Source of the DNA: Mucilaginibacter sp.
GTDB lineage: Bacteria; Bacteroidota; Bacteroidia; Sphingobacteriales; Sphingobacteriaceae
Assembly (NCBI RefSeq): GCF_028288105.1
Contig: NZ_JAQBOI010000033.1
Location: 1-42,500 of the forward strand
Direction of reading: 5' to 3'
Length of the DNA: 42,500 nucleotides
Under the pieces are notes generated by a model, which was not told where the DNA came from, did no database searches, and was given only the letters and a program-made list of their open reading frames with translations. Made by a program: the position numbers and the translations under genes. Positions 16,813 through 24,137 of the stretch are shown here, piece after piece (within the stretch, counting starts at the first letter, position 1; the number at the start of each line of letters is the position of its first letter).

Positions 16813-17847
16813 ATGATCCCAAAAACGATGAAAGCAGTCGTTATCCATGAATTTGGACAGCCGCTTGTAATAGAAGATGTACCAGTGCCAACGCCAGGCG
16901 ATAACCAGGTATTGGTAAAAGTAATTGCATGTGGTGTTTGTCACACCGACTTGCACGCGGCTAACGGCGACTGGCCGGTGAAACCGCAATTGCCACTTAT
17001 ACCAGGGCATGAAGCTATTGGTTATGTGGTAGCTTTAGGTGCCGACGTTAAAAATGTGGCCGTGGGTGATATTGTTGGTGCACCCTGGCTTTACAGCGCC
17101 TGTGGCTGCTGTGAGTTTTGTATAACAGGCTGGGAAACCCTTTGTGAGGAGCAAAAAAATGGCGGCTACAGCGTTAATGGCGGCTTTGCGGAATATGTTG
17201 TGGCCGATTCGCGTTACATCGCGCATTTCCCGAAAGGGATAAACTTTGCCGAGATGGCGCCGATAATTTGTGCTGGTGTAACGGTATACAAAGGTTTGAA
17301 AGAAACTGAGGTAAAACCCGGCGAATGGGTAGCGATATCCGGCGTTGGTGGTTTAGGCCACCTGGCGGTGCAGTATGCAAAAGCCATGGGTATGCATGTT
17401 GCCGCGGTTGATATTGCAGATGATAAATTAGCACTGGCCAGGCAATTGGGTGCCGAGCTTACGGTTAACGCCCTGAATGAAAACCCGGGCGCGGCGTTGA
17501 AGAAAGCAACCGGCGGTATGCACGGTGTACTGGTTACTGCCGTATCGCCAATTGCTTTTGAACAGGGTATTGGCATGTTACGCCGCAAAGGTACTATTGC
17601 TTTGAATGGTTTACCAAAAGGTAGTTTTGATCTGCCCATATTTGAGACTGTGCTTAACCGCTATACCGTTCGGGGTTCAATAGTAGGCACTCGCAAAGAC
17701 ATGCAGGAAGCAATTGCTTTTGCGGTTGAAGGTAAAGTAAAGGCAGACATCCATACCGCCAAATTGGAGAATATTAATAGAATTTTTGATGATATGCGTA
17801 AGGGAGATATCACCGGCAGGGTAGTGCTGCAGATAGCAAGTGAGTAA
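16813..17847 (+). CDS. adhP: Zinc-dependent alcohol dehydrogenase (AdhP type)
   Basis: NAD-dependent interconversion of primary alcohols and aldehydes. The 344-aa product has the catalytic zinc ligands Cys43 (CGVCHTD) and His66-Glu67 (PGHEAIG). The structural-zinc lobe is CGCCEFCITGWETLCEEQ, the proton-relay/third zinc region is PIICAGVTVYKGL, and the nucleotide-binding loop is SGVGGLGHLAVQYAKAMG followed by the acidic Asp of VDIAD that favours NAD. Length and motifs fit the AdhP group of class I-like bacterial ADHs. Being downstream of an Fnr-like promoter it probably works in fermentation, re-oxidising NADH. A hairpin terminator follows its stop. Confidence 0.92.
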   Translation: MIPKTMKAVVIHEFGQPLVIEDVPVPTPGDNQVLVKVIACGVCHTDLHAANGDWPVKPQLPLIPGHEAIGYVVALGADVKNVAVGDIVGAPWLYSACGCCEFCITGWETLCEEQKNGGYSVNGGFAEYVVADSRYIAHFPKGINFAEMAPIICAGVTVYKGLKETEVKPGEWVAISGVGGLGHLAVQYAKAMGMHVAAVDIADDKLALARQLGAELTVNALNENPGAALKKATGGMHGVLVTAVSPIAFEQGIGMLRRKGTIALNGLPKGSFDLPIFETVLNRYTVRGSIVGTRKDMQEAIAFAVEGKVKADIHTAKLENINRIFDDMRKGDITGRVVLQIASE

Positions 17848-17867
17848 GTTTACATACATCAAAAGTA

Positions 17868-17896
17868 AAAAGGCTGCCCAATTGGGTAGCCTTTCT
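17868..17896. terminator. Bidirectional hairpin terminator between adhP and hemN
   Basis: AAAGGCTgCCCaattGGGtAGCCTTT forms a stem of 7 plus 3 bp around one mismatch, flanked by A-rich sequence on the left and TCTTATT on the right. It lies between the stops of two convergent genes and can serve both. Confidence 0.75.
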
Positions 17897-17903
17897 TATT
17901 ATA

Positions 17904-19265
17904 TCAGATGGCCATGCTAAATAGCTGGGTAGTTGGTTTATTGCTCCACAGCCTGGCGTCGAGCGCCATGCAAATATTGCGCAGAAAGCGTTTGCCTGTT
18001 TCGGTAACTTTAAGTCCCCAGGAGAATAGGTCAATCAAACCATCCTGTGCCAACGGCTCCAGGCGCTCAATGCCGGTGAATAATGCCTCGCAAGGTTCAG
18101 CGTGATGGTTCCATGTAGTTTGGCCGGTGCACATAATGTTAAGTATATGTTTACGAATGATTAGGTCATCATGCGTTAAAATATGCCCTTTAAATACCGG
18201 TAGTTCTCCCAGTTCAATGTCGTTAATGTAATCTTCCAGCTTCTTTTGATTCTGCGCGAAACCGTACCAGCTATCGCTGATAGCTGATACACCAAGGCCT
18301 ATCATTAATTGTGTATGTTGATGGGTATACCCCATAAAGTTGCGGTGCAGTGTTCCTTCCAGACCGGCCGTAACCAATTCGTCGTTAGGTAACGCAAAGT
18401 GGTCCATACCTACTTCGATGTAACCATGGTTTTTCAGAAGGCTTCTGCCAATTTCATAAAGTTTTGCTTTTGTGGGCGCATCTGGCAGATCTGCTTCTGT
18501 AAATTTCCGCTGCCCGGGTTTTATCCATGGTACATGAGCATAGCTATAAAAAGCTATCCTATCGGGCACCAGTTCGCTTACCAGGTGCATGGTTTTCGGT
18601 AGGCTGTTAATGGTTTGCAAAGGCAGGCCGTAAATCAAATCGTAATTAATGGAAGTGTAGCCGATTTTTCGGGCTAAATAAGTTACGTTGCGTACCTGCT
18701 CCAGAGTTTGGTAACGATTGATAATCAGCTGTACGGCAGGGTCAAAATCCTGTATTCCAAGACTAAGTCGCCTGAAACCCAAGTCAAACAGCGTTTGCAA
18801 ATGCTCTTCAGTAGTATTACTGGGGTGGGCTTCAAAACTAAATTCGGCCTTGGGATGAATATTTACCCAATCGAGTAAACCGGCTATTAGTTTTTGCAGG
18901 TAATAGGGGCTGAAAAAGGTAGGAGTGCCGCCGCCCAAATGTAATTCGCGAATAACAGGGGTATCACCCATAATAGCCCTGTACATTTGCCATTCTTTTA
19001 AAACAGCATGAATGTACGGTTCCTCTACGTTATGGTTTTTAGTGATACGGGTATTACAGCCGCAATAGGTGCACAGGCTTTCGCAAAAAGGTAAATGCAC
19101 GTAAAGGCTTATACCATTTTCAACGTTTGTTTCATAAAAGGAGGCTTTTACAGAGCGCAGCCATTGCCGGTTGCTGAAGCTATCGGTATCCCAATAAGGC
19201 ATAGTAGGATAGCTGGTATAACGCGGCGCTGCCACGTTATACTTTTCAGTGAGGTGTTTATCCAT
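17904..19265 (-). CDS. hemN: Oxygen-independent coproporphyrinogen III oxidase
   Basis: Radical-SAM enzyme that converts coproporphyrinogen III to protoporphyrinogen IX without oxygen, so that haem for cbb3 oxidase can be made under low oxygen. The start at 19265 (MDKHLTEKYNVAAPRYTSYP) is the family start; the frame extends 25 codons further but that part overlaps the upstream gene. Key motifs are YVHLPFCESLCTYCGCNTRIT with the C-x3-C-x2-C cluster ligands, LHLGGGTPTFF, and EAHPSNTTEEHL. The product has about 453 aa, normal for HemN. It follows the lactate dehydrogenase-like gene by 8 bp and shares its Fnr-like promoter. Confidence 0.95.
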   Translation of the reverse strand: MDKHLTEKYNVAAPRYTSYPTMPYWDTDSFSNRQWLRSVKASFYETNVENGISLYVHLPFCESLCTYCGCNTRITKNHNVEEPYIHAVLKEWQMYRAIMGDTPVIRELHLGGGTPTFFSPYYLQKLIAGLLDWVNIHPKAEFSFEAHPSNTTEEHLQTLFDLGFRRLSLGIQDFDPAVQLIINRYQTLEQVRNVTYLARKIGYTSINYDLIYGLPLQTINSLPKTMHLVSELVPDRIAFYSYAHVPWIKPGQRKFTEADLPDAPTKAKLYEIGRSLLKNHGYIEVGMDHFALPNDELVTAGLEGTLHRNFMGYTHQHTQLMIGLGVSAISDSWYGFAQNQKKLEDYINDIELGELPVFKGHILTHDDLIIRKHILNIMCTGQTTWNHHAEPCEALFTGIERLEPLAQDGLIDLFSWGLKVTETGKRFLRNICMALDARLWSNKPTTQLFSMAI

Positions 19266-19273
19266 AACGAAGA

Positions 19274-20296
19274 TTAAATAGGGTTTGATGCCGCGGGCAC
19301 CTGGCAGTTTTTGGCACAGGCGCAGGCTTTGCCGACGCATTTATTCTGCTGCCACAAGTCAAGATTTTTTATGGTTTGGTCGGCTATGCCCTGCAAGGCT
19401 TCGCGGGTTAAATAGGCCTGGTGCGGGGTAATCAGTACATTATCAAACTGCATTAGCTCCTTAAGTAATTCATCTTTAATATTGTCTTTCTCGTGATCTT
19501 CAAAGAATAATCCCTTTTCAAATTCGTAAACGTCGAGACCCAAGTAGCCGACTTTGCCCGAATAAATGGCCTGGATAACATCGGTAGTTTTTACCAACGG
19601 GCCGCGTGATGTGTTGATCAGCATTACCCCGTCCTTCATTTGCTGTAACGAGGTTGTATTGATGATATGCCTGGTGCCCTCATTAAGTGGAACATGCAGG
19701 GAAATGATATCTGAATGTGAGTAAAGATAGGGAAGGGGCACCTGCTCAATTAGTCCCTTATCGTCCGGCAAATTTACGTCGTAGCCAATTACCTTGCAGC
19801 CCAAACCCTTAAAAATAGCCGCAGTTGCCAGGCCTGTATTGCCGAGGCCTATGATGCCCACCGTTTTACCGGTAAAATTAAAACCCATCAGGCCATTATT
19901 GGTAAAGTTGAAATGATGGCTATGGTCGTCGGCTTTGATGAGATTACGGTTTAGCGCAAAGGCTAGTGCAACTGCATGTTCGGCAATGGCCTCGGGCGAA
20001 TAATGCGGCACGTTGGCCACTTTGATGCCGTGTTGGCCTGCAGCCTCCTTATCAATATGGTCTGTCCCGGCAGAACGGGTAGCGATATACCTGATGCCAG
20101 AGTTAGCCAAAAGTTCAATTACCCCTGCAGAAACATCATCGTTTGTAAAAACAATGACAGCATCCTTACCCTCTGCGTAAAACGTTGTTTCGGCACTCAG
20201 GGGGTTTGATATCAGGGTTATATCGTGTTTTTTTTGGTTGGCTTTTGAAAGAAATTCCTTCTCAAACGGTTTTATGCTATATGCTACTACTTTCAT
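19274..20296 (-). CDS. ldhA: D-2-hydroxyacid dehydrogenase, D-lactate dehydrogenase type
   Basis: Reduces pyruvate (or a related 2-oxo acid) to the D-hydroxy acid with NADH. ATG at 20296 (MKVVAYSIKPFEKEFL) is the family start; seven more codons are open upstream. Motifs: RSAGTDHIDKEAA around residue 75, the nucleotide loop VGIIGLGNTGLATA, an Asp after the next strand (IGYDVN), the substrate/catalytic Arg in LINTSRGPLVKT, and the catalytic His in VLITPHQAYLTREA. GLDVYEFEKGLFF is typical of LdhA. The odd part is the C-terminus, which adds a Cys-rich tail (NKCVGKACACAKNC) after the last helix. First gene of an operon with hemN; the Fnr-like promoter lies upstream. Confidence 0.88.
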   Translation of the reverse strand: MKVVAYSIKPFEKEFLSKANQKKHDITLISNPLSAETTFYAEGKDAVIVFTNDDVSAGVIELLANSGIRYIATRSAGTDHIDKEAAGQHGIKVANVPHYSPEAIAEHAVALAFALNRNLIKADDHSHHFNFTNNGLMGFNFTGKTVGIIGLGNTGLATAAIFKGLGCKVIGYDVNLPDDKGLIEQVPLPYLYSHSDIISLHVPLNEGTRHIINTTSLQQMKDGVMLINTSRGPLVKTTDVIQAIYSGKVGYLGLDVYEFEKGLFFEDHEKDNIKDELLKELMQFDNVLITPHQAYLTREALQGIADQTIKNLDLWQQNKCVGKACACAKNCQVPAASNPI

Positions 20297-20314
20297 CCGC
20301 AATAATTTATTTTT

Positions 20315-20379
20315 CAAAATTATGGCGAATTGCCGGCGCTATAGTTGAGCGTGGTCAGCCAGGAAAATGACGTTCGTCA
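20315..20379 (-). promoter_or_regulatory. Fnr-like box and perfect -7 element for ldhA-hemN
   Basis: The perfect palindrome TGACgttcGTCA (20368-20379) reads on the minus strand to TAATTTTG (20322-20315), an exact TAnnTTTG with centres exactly 55 bp apart. The box centre is 77.5 bp from the ATG at 20296, which supports that start. The box overlaps the stop codon of the upstream regulator gene. Confidence 0.7.
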
Positions 20380-21426
20380 GTTTTTCATTTTAGCGATCCG
20401 TTTTTCATCAATTATAGTAATAAGGCTGCCTTTTTTTTCTATCAGGCCTTCATCCTTAAAATCTGTTAAAGTGCGGCTTACGGTTTCGGTGGCCATGCCC
20501 GTCATGGCAGCGAGGTCTTCCCGGTTAATTTTAAATCCTTCTGTGCTATTGTTTTGCTTATGCAAACGTAACAGCGATTCGGCCATGCGTTTACGTACCG
20601 AGTTGTAGGCAAGGTGCAGCAATTGTTCTTCTTTATCCCTAACGTCGTTGGCTAATATGCTAATGAACTCGCGTGCCACATCGGGGTATTGGTTAATTAG
20701 TTCGTCTAACTGTTCTTTTGGTATCAGGCAAAGCTGCGAGTCTTCTAACGCAGTAGCGGTATCCGCATACGGCTCATTGGCTAACATAGCGTTTACGCCA
20801 ATGTAATCATCGGTTGCATAAATGCCGGTCATCAGTTCGCGGCCATCCTCGGCAAGCTTCATGGTTTTGATCTTCCCGCTTAAAATAATATACAGCCCAT
20901 TACCCTTATCACCGTCATAATAAATAACCTGGTTCTTTTTAAACTGCCGGCTTTTACGCTCAGCTACAATACGTTTAAGTTCGGCCAATCCATTGTTTTT
21001 TGATAGCAGGCCATTTATTTTATCCAGCGGTTTGCTGTAAAATGTTTCCTGAAGTTCTTTCTTTTTTAAGCGGGTCTCGATGGCGTTAAGTAGTTCAATG
21101 TCATCAAAAGGCTTTGTCAGGTAATCATCTGCACCCATTTCCATACCTTTCCGCAGATCAATGCGCTCGGCCTTGGCTGTTAAAAATACAAAGGGTATGG
21201 TAGCGGTTTCAGGGTTTTTATGTAGCATGTAAAGTACCCCGTAACCATCCAGATCGGGCATCATGATATCGCACAGTATAATATCAGGTTTATGCTTATT
21301 AGCCAGCTCAACCCCAACTTTCCCATTATTTGCCTGTAATACGATAAAATCTGCCAGTTCTAATATCTCAACAATATTTTCCCTGATATCGGTATTATCT
21401 TCTATGATCAATACTTGTTTGCTCAT
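20377..21426 (-). CDS. Response regulator with Crp/Fnr output domain (REC-cNMP-HTH)
   Basis: The 349-aa product starts at 21426 (MSKQVLIIEDNTDIRENI); 14 more codons are open upstream but lie inside the kinase gene. Residues 1-120 are a receiver domain: acidic pair E9-D10, phospho-acceptor Asp53 (LCDIMMPDLDG), Thr in FVFLTAKAE and Lys in DDYLTKPFDD. Residues 145-265 are a cyclic-nucleotide-binding-like beta roll (KKNQVIYYDGDKGNGLYIILSGKIK). The C-terminus is a Crp/Fnr winged helix with recognition helix TETVSRTL: Glu314, Ser317 and Arg318 match the E-xx-SR that reads TGA half-sites in Fnr. No Fnr-type Fe-S cysteines are present, so the input should be phosphorylation. It overlaps the kinase gene by 32 bp. 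This is the likely reader of the TGAC-N4-GTCA boxes in this window (inference). Confidence 0.92.
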   Translation of the reverse strand: MSKQVLIIEDNTDIRENIVEILELADFIVLQANNGKVGVELANKHKPDIILCDIMMPDLDGYGVLYMLHKNPETATIPFVFLTAKAERIDLRKGMEMGADDYLTKPFDDIELLNAIETRLKKKELQETFYSKPLDKINGLLSKNNGLAELKRIVAERKSRQFKKNQVIYYDGDKGNGLYIILSGKIKTMKLAEDGRELMTGIYATDDYIGVNAMLANEPYADTATALEDSQLCLIPKEQLDELINQYPDVAREFISILANDVRDKEEQLLHLAYNSVRKRMAESLLRLHKQNNSTEGFKINREDLAAMTGMATETVSRTLTDFKDEGLIEKKGSLITIIDEKRIAKMKN

Positions 21427-22609
21427 GCTTTTTGAATGATATAGTAAATGATGTGCCCTGGTTAACAATGCTGTTAAATTGTATGTTGCCGTTCATTAAA
21501 TGAGTATAACGGGCAACAATATTCAGCCCCAACCCGGTGCCCGGGATATTACCCGTATTATGCGCCCTGAAGAATGGCTCGAAAAGATGTTTTTGGTCCT
21601 TTTCAGGAATACCTATACCGTTATCTTTAATAATTACCGTACATCCGCTTTCATCTATTTCTGTGTTAAATTCGATGAATGTGTTTTCTCCCGAATATTT
21701 GATCGCATTGGCTATCAAATTAAACACGCAGTTTCTTAATAGGTTTTGATCCAGCTTAACCATACTTTCTTTACCGGTATGCTGGTAAATAATGTGCTGG
21801 TTTTGCTTGGCTACCATTTGCATCTCTTCTGTTATTTCTTCAGAAAATTTTACCAGGTCAAATAAGGAAAAAGTAGGCTCAACTTTACCTGCTTCCAGTT
21901 TTTCGAGCGACAGGAAATCATTTAGAATGGTAGTTAAGTTGCCTACAGCATTTTTTATTTTGCCTACGTGTTTAGTAATATTGTCGCTGCTAAAAGCTTG
22001 TGCGTATTTATCAACAAGCGATGCCGAAAGTTGTATAGCGCTTAAAGGGGTACGGAACTCGTGTGATGCCATGGATACAAAGCGGCTTTTCAGTTGGCCC
22101 AACTCTTTTTCTTTCTCCAATGACAGGCTAACTTCCTCTTTAGCGTTTTGAAGTGCCAGTACAGATTCTTTTAATGATTGGGTTCGCTCTTCAATTAAAT
22201 CTTCCAAATGTGCCGCATAATCCCTTAGTTGTTCTTCGGCTTCTTTTTGCTTGCTTAGGTCATGAATAAAACCAGTGTATATTTTTCGGCCGGAATAGGC
22301 CACCTCACTTACGCCTAACCTGAAAGGGAATGTTGTACCATCTTTACGCAAACCGGTAACCTCACGCCCTATACCAATAATATGCGGCACGCCGGTGTGC
22401 TGATAACGCCTGATGTACTCATCGTGTTGGTCGCGATCGGGCGGGGGCATTAAAAATGAAACGTTTTTTCCTATAACCTCTTCAGGGCTATAGCTAAAGA
22501 GCATACATGCAGCCGGGTTGATGGTTTCTATCAGTCCCCGTTCATCTATCGTGATGATCCCGTCGATAGCGTTTTGTATAATGGCTTTCAATAAAGCTGC
22601 GTTTTCCAT
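21395..22609 (-). CDS. Soluble histidine kinase with FixL-like PAS domain
   Basis: The 404-aa protein has no membrane segment. Residues 1-120 are a PAS domain closely following the FixL haem-PAS: EVIGKNVSFLMPPPDRDQHDEYIRRY and then HIIGIGREVTGLRKDGTTFPF. Aligned by eye to B. japonicum FixL, His62 sits at the proximal haem ligand (His200), Arg68 at Arg206, Ile77 at Ile215 and Arg82 at Arg220. A coiled linker leads to the HisKA domain (SMASHEFRTPLS, His183) and HATPase_c (NLIANAIKYSG, DNGIGIPEKDQ, GTGLGLNIV). It should phosphorylate the REC-Crp/Fnr protein encoded just downstream with a 32-bp overlap. Haem binding and oxygen sensing are inferred from the conserved residues; similar PAS domains without haem exist. 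Confidence 0.9.
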   Translation of the reverse strand: MENAALLKAIIQNAIDGIITIDERGLIETINPAACMLFSYSPEEVIGKNVSFLMPPPDRDQHDEYIRRYQHTGVPHIIGIGREVTGLRKDGTTFPFRLGVSEVAYSGRKIYTGFIHDLSKQKEAEEQLRDYAAHLEDLIEERTQSLKESVLALQNAKEEVSLSLEKEKELGQLKSRFVSMASHEFRTPLSAIQLSASLVDKYAQAFSSDNITKHVGKIKNAVGNLTTILNDFLSLEKLEAGKVEPTFSLFDLVKFSEEITEEMQMVAKQNQHIIYQHTGKESMVKLDQNLLRNCVFNLIANAIKYSGENTFIEFNTEIDESGCTVIIKDNGIGIPEKDQKHLFEPFFRAHNTGNIPGTGLGLNIVARYTHLMNGNIQFNSIVNQGTSFTISFKKHEQTSIDHRR

Positions 22610-22641
22610 AAGCTAAGTTAACCTTTACCGCTAACATTCTG

Positions 22642-22706
22642 CAAGTATCATGATCCTGGAGCTTTAAAAATGTAATCTATTTCAAGCCAAAAAGTGACTT
22701 ATATCA
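22642..22706 (-). promoter_or_regulatory. Fnr-like box and weak -7 element for the kinase/regulator operon
   Basis: TGACttatATCA (22695-22706), inside the longer near-palindrome AAGTGActtataTCACTTT, is followed on the minus strand by GATACTTG (22649-22642; two mismatches to TAnnTTTG), centres exactly 55 bp apart. It suggests that the two-component system controls its own transcription. The -7 element is the weakest of the set. Confidence 0.45.
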
Positions 22707-22766
22707 CTTTTTCAAGTTATGAACCGGTATAAGAGATAAAGGCTGGACATAGCTCACTTTTAAATA

Positions 22767-22809
22767 TGATGCAAGTCATCTGTTCGCCAAGCTGCATTAC
22801 CCACCTTTA
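22767..22809 (+). promoter_or_regulatory. Fnr-like box and -7 element for the LOG-family gene
   Basis: TGATgcaaGTCA (22767-22778) is followed by CACCTTTA (22802-22809), centres exactly 33 bp apart. The -7 element matches at A, T, T, T only, like that of the L,D-transpeptidase gene. The box centre is 53.5 bp from ATG 22826 or 56.5 bp from the second ATG at 22829; the latter agrees better with the 57.5 bp at two other genes of this class. Confidence 0.5.
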
Positions 22810-22825
22810 CAACAACTAAACAAAT

Positions 22826-23551
22826 ATGATGACCACTACTACAGAAATACAGTTTTTGGACGGACCACACTCCAGGTTAAAGGAGTTAAAGTTTACTATA
22901 CAAACCATGGTAGATCTTATACGTGGACTGCGTGCATTGCATTTTGTAGGGCCATGTATCACCTTCTTTGGTTCGGCACGTTTTAAAGAAGATCATCCTT
23001 ATTATCAGCTTACCCGTGATGCCGCCGCGGCTTTTGCAAAATTGGGTTTTACGATCATCACAGGTGGTGGACCGGGTTTGATGGAAGCTGCTAATCGAGG
23101 CGCCAAAGATGCGGGCGGTTATTCTGTAGGATGCAATATTCAACTGCCTGTAGAGCAAAAACCCAACCCATACCTGGATAAGTGGGTATATATGAGCCAC
23201 TTTTTTTTACGGAAAGTACTATTGGTAAAATACTCATTCGCTTTTGTGGTAATGCCGGGCGGTTACGGCACGCTTGATGAATATTTTGAAGCGCTTACCC
23301 TTATTCAAACCCATAAAATAAAAGACTTCCCGATCATTATTTTGGGGAAAGAATATCATAAGGAATTGATAGAGCACATAGCTGTAATGAAACGCGACGG
23401 AACCATAGGAGCAAACGACGAGAAATTTTACCTGGTAACTGATGATATAAACGAGGCTACTGAATTGATCCGAGAAAAAAGTATTAAACAATTTGGGCTG
23501 AAGCCAAAACGCAAATACAGGCCATTCAGATGGCTATTTGAGCATAAATAA
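22826..23551 (+). CDS. LOG-family protein (nucleoside 5'-monophosphate phosphoribohydrolase type)
   Basis: Members of this Rossmann-fold family (often misnamed lysine decarboxylase) cleave the N-glycosidic bond of nucleotide monophosphates, releasing ribose-5-phosphate; plant and some bacterial members make cytokinins. The 241-aa protein has FFGSARFKEDHPYY near residue 50, the TIITGGGPGLMEAANRGAKDAGG motif, and PGGYGTLDEYFEALTLIQTHKI, the PGGxGTxxE active site with the catalytic Glu. Two ATGs stand in tandem at 22826 and 22829. It is followed by a short coiled-coil gene 13 bp downstream and preceded by an Fnr-like promoter. The real substrate is not predictable from sequence. Confidence 0.88.
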   Translation: MMTTTTEIQFLDGPHSRLKELKFTIQTMVDLIRGLRALHFVGPCITFFGSARFKEDHPYYQLTRDAAAAFAKLGFTIITGGGPGLMEAANRGAKDAGGYSVGCNIQLPVEQKPNPYLDKWVYMSHFFLRKVLLVKYSFAFVVMPGGYGTLDEYFEALTLIQTHKIKDFPIIILGKEYHKELIEHIAVMKRDGTIGANDEKFYLVTDDINEATELIREKSIKQFGLKPKRKYRPFRWLFEHK

Positions 23552-23564
23552 AACAAAAACATAT

Positions 23565-23984
23565 ATGGAAACCTTAAACGCATTATCGGCACGTTCGCTG
23601 CAATATTATGTAATGGCCGAACATTGGGCATCTGACCTTAAGTTTTTTAAGATCGAGACCGCTTTTTTTGATAAACTCATTAAAGAATACTTTATTCCAA
23701 TTGGAGAAATTTCAGGCATGGAAGCATTGCGCGACTTGTTAAATAAAATTAATCGGTTAAAAGAGGACGAACAGGCCACCTGCAAGATGCTTACAGAACA
23801 ATTACAACAACTGGAACTGATGGCGGAAGATTTTATCCCCGAAAATATTGATAGCATACAGGGTAAACAGGTACAACTGGAATATCTTGTAACCAACCTA
23901 ACACATGAGTTTAGAGAAGTTAAAAAAGACCTGTTTGTAAAAATAGAGAACATTATGAGAGAAAGTAAAAATATCTTCGGATAG
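23565..23984 (+). CDS. Unknown 139-aa helical/coiled-coil protein
   Basis: The frame is open from 23538, but ATG at 23565 (METLNALSARSLQYYVMAEHW) is 13 bp after the LOG gene and gives a natural start. The product is almost entirely charged helix with heptad-like Leu/Ile spacing (LRDLLNKINRLKEDEQATCKMLTEQLQQLELM). No transmembrane segment or catalytic motif is visible, and I do not recognise a family. Co-transcription with the LOG enzyme from the Fnr-like promoter is likely, and a terminator hairpin follows within 60 bp. Confidence 0.75.
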   Translation: METLNALSARSLQYYVMAEHWASDLKFFKIETAFFDKLIKEYFIPIGEISGMEALRDLLNKINRLKEDEQATCKMLTEQLQQLELMAEDFIPENIDSIQGKQVQLEYLVTNLTHEFREVKKDLFVKIENIMRESKNIFG

Positions 23985-24012
23985 AAGACCTCCATATTTC
24001 ATAGCCAAATGT

Positions 24013-24046
24013 TAAGGCGCCATAAATTTATGTGCGCCTTTTTTGT
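24013..24046 (+). terminator. Rho-independent terminator after the LOG/coiled-coil operon
   Basis: AAGGCGC (24014-24020) pairs with GCGCCTT (24034-24040), the loop contains a further ATAAATTTAT palindrome, and TTTT continues the run after the stem. Only 30 bp after the stop of the coiled-coil gene. Confidence 0.8.
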
Positions 24047-24074
24047 TGCTTTTGGATTAAGTCAGCTTATTAGG

Positions 24075-24117
24075 TGACCTGTGTCATTATTTAAGGGGTG
24101 TGCATATCAGACCTTTA
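24075..24117 (+). promoter_or_regulatory. Fnr-like box and -7 element for the L,D-transpeptidase operon
   Basis: The perfect palindrome TGACctgtGTCA (24075-24086) is followed by GACCTTTA (24110-24117; two mismatches to TAnnTTTG), with centres exactly 33 bp apart. The box centre is 57.5 bp from ATG 24138, the same as at the universal stress gene. Confidence 0.6.
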
Positions 24118-24137
24118 CGTCATAAAATAATAAGGTT

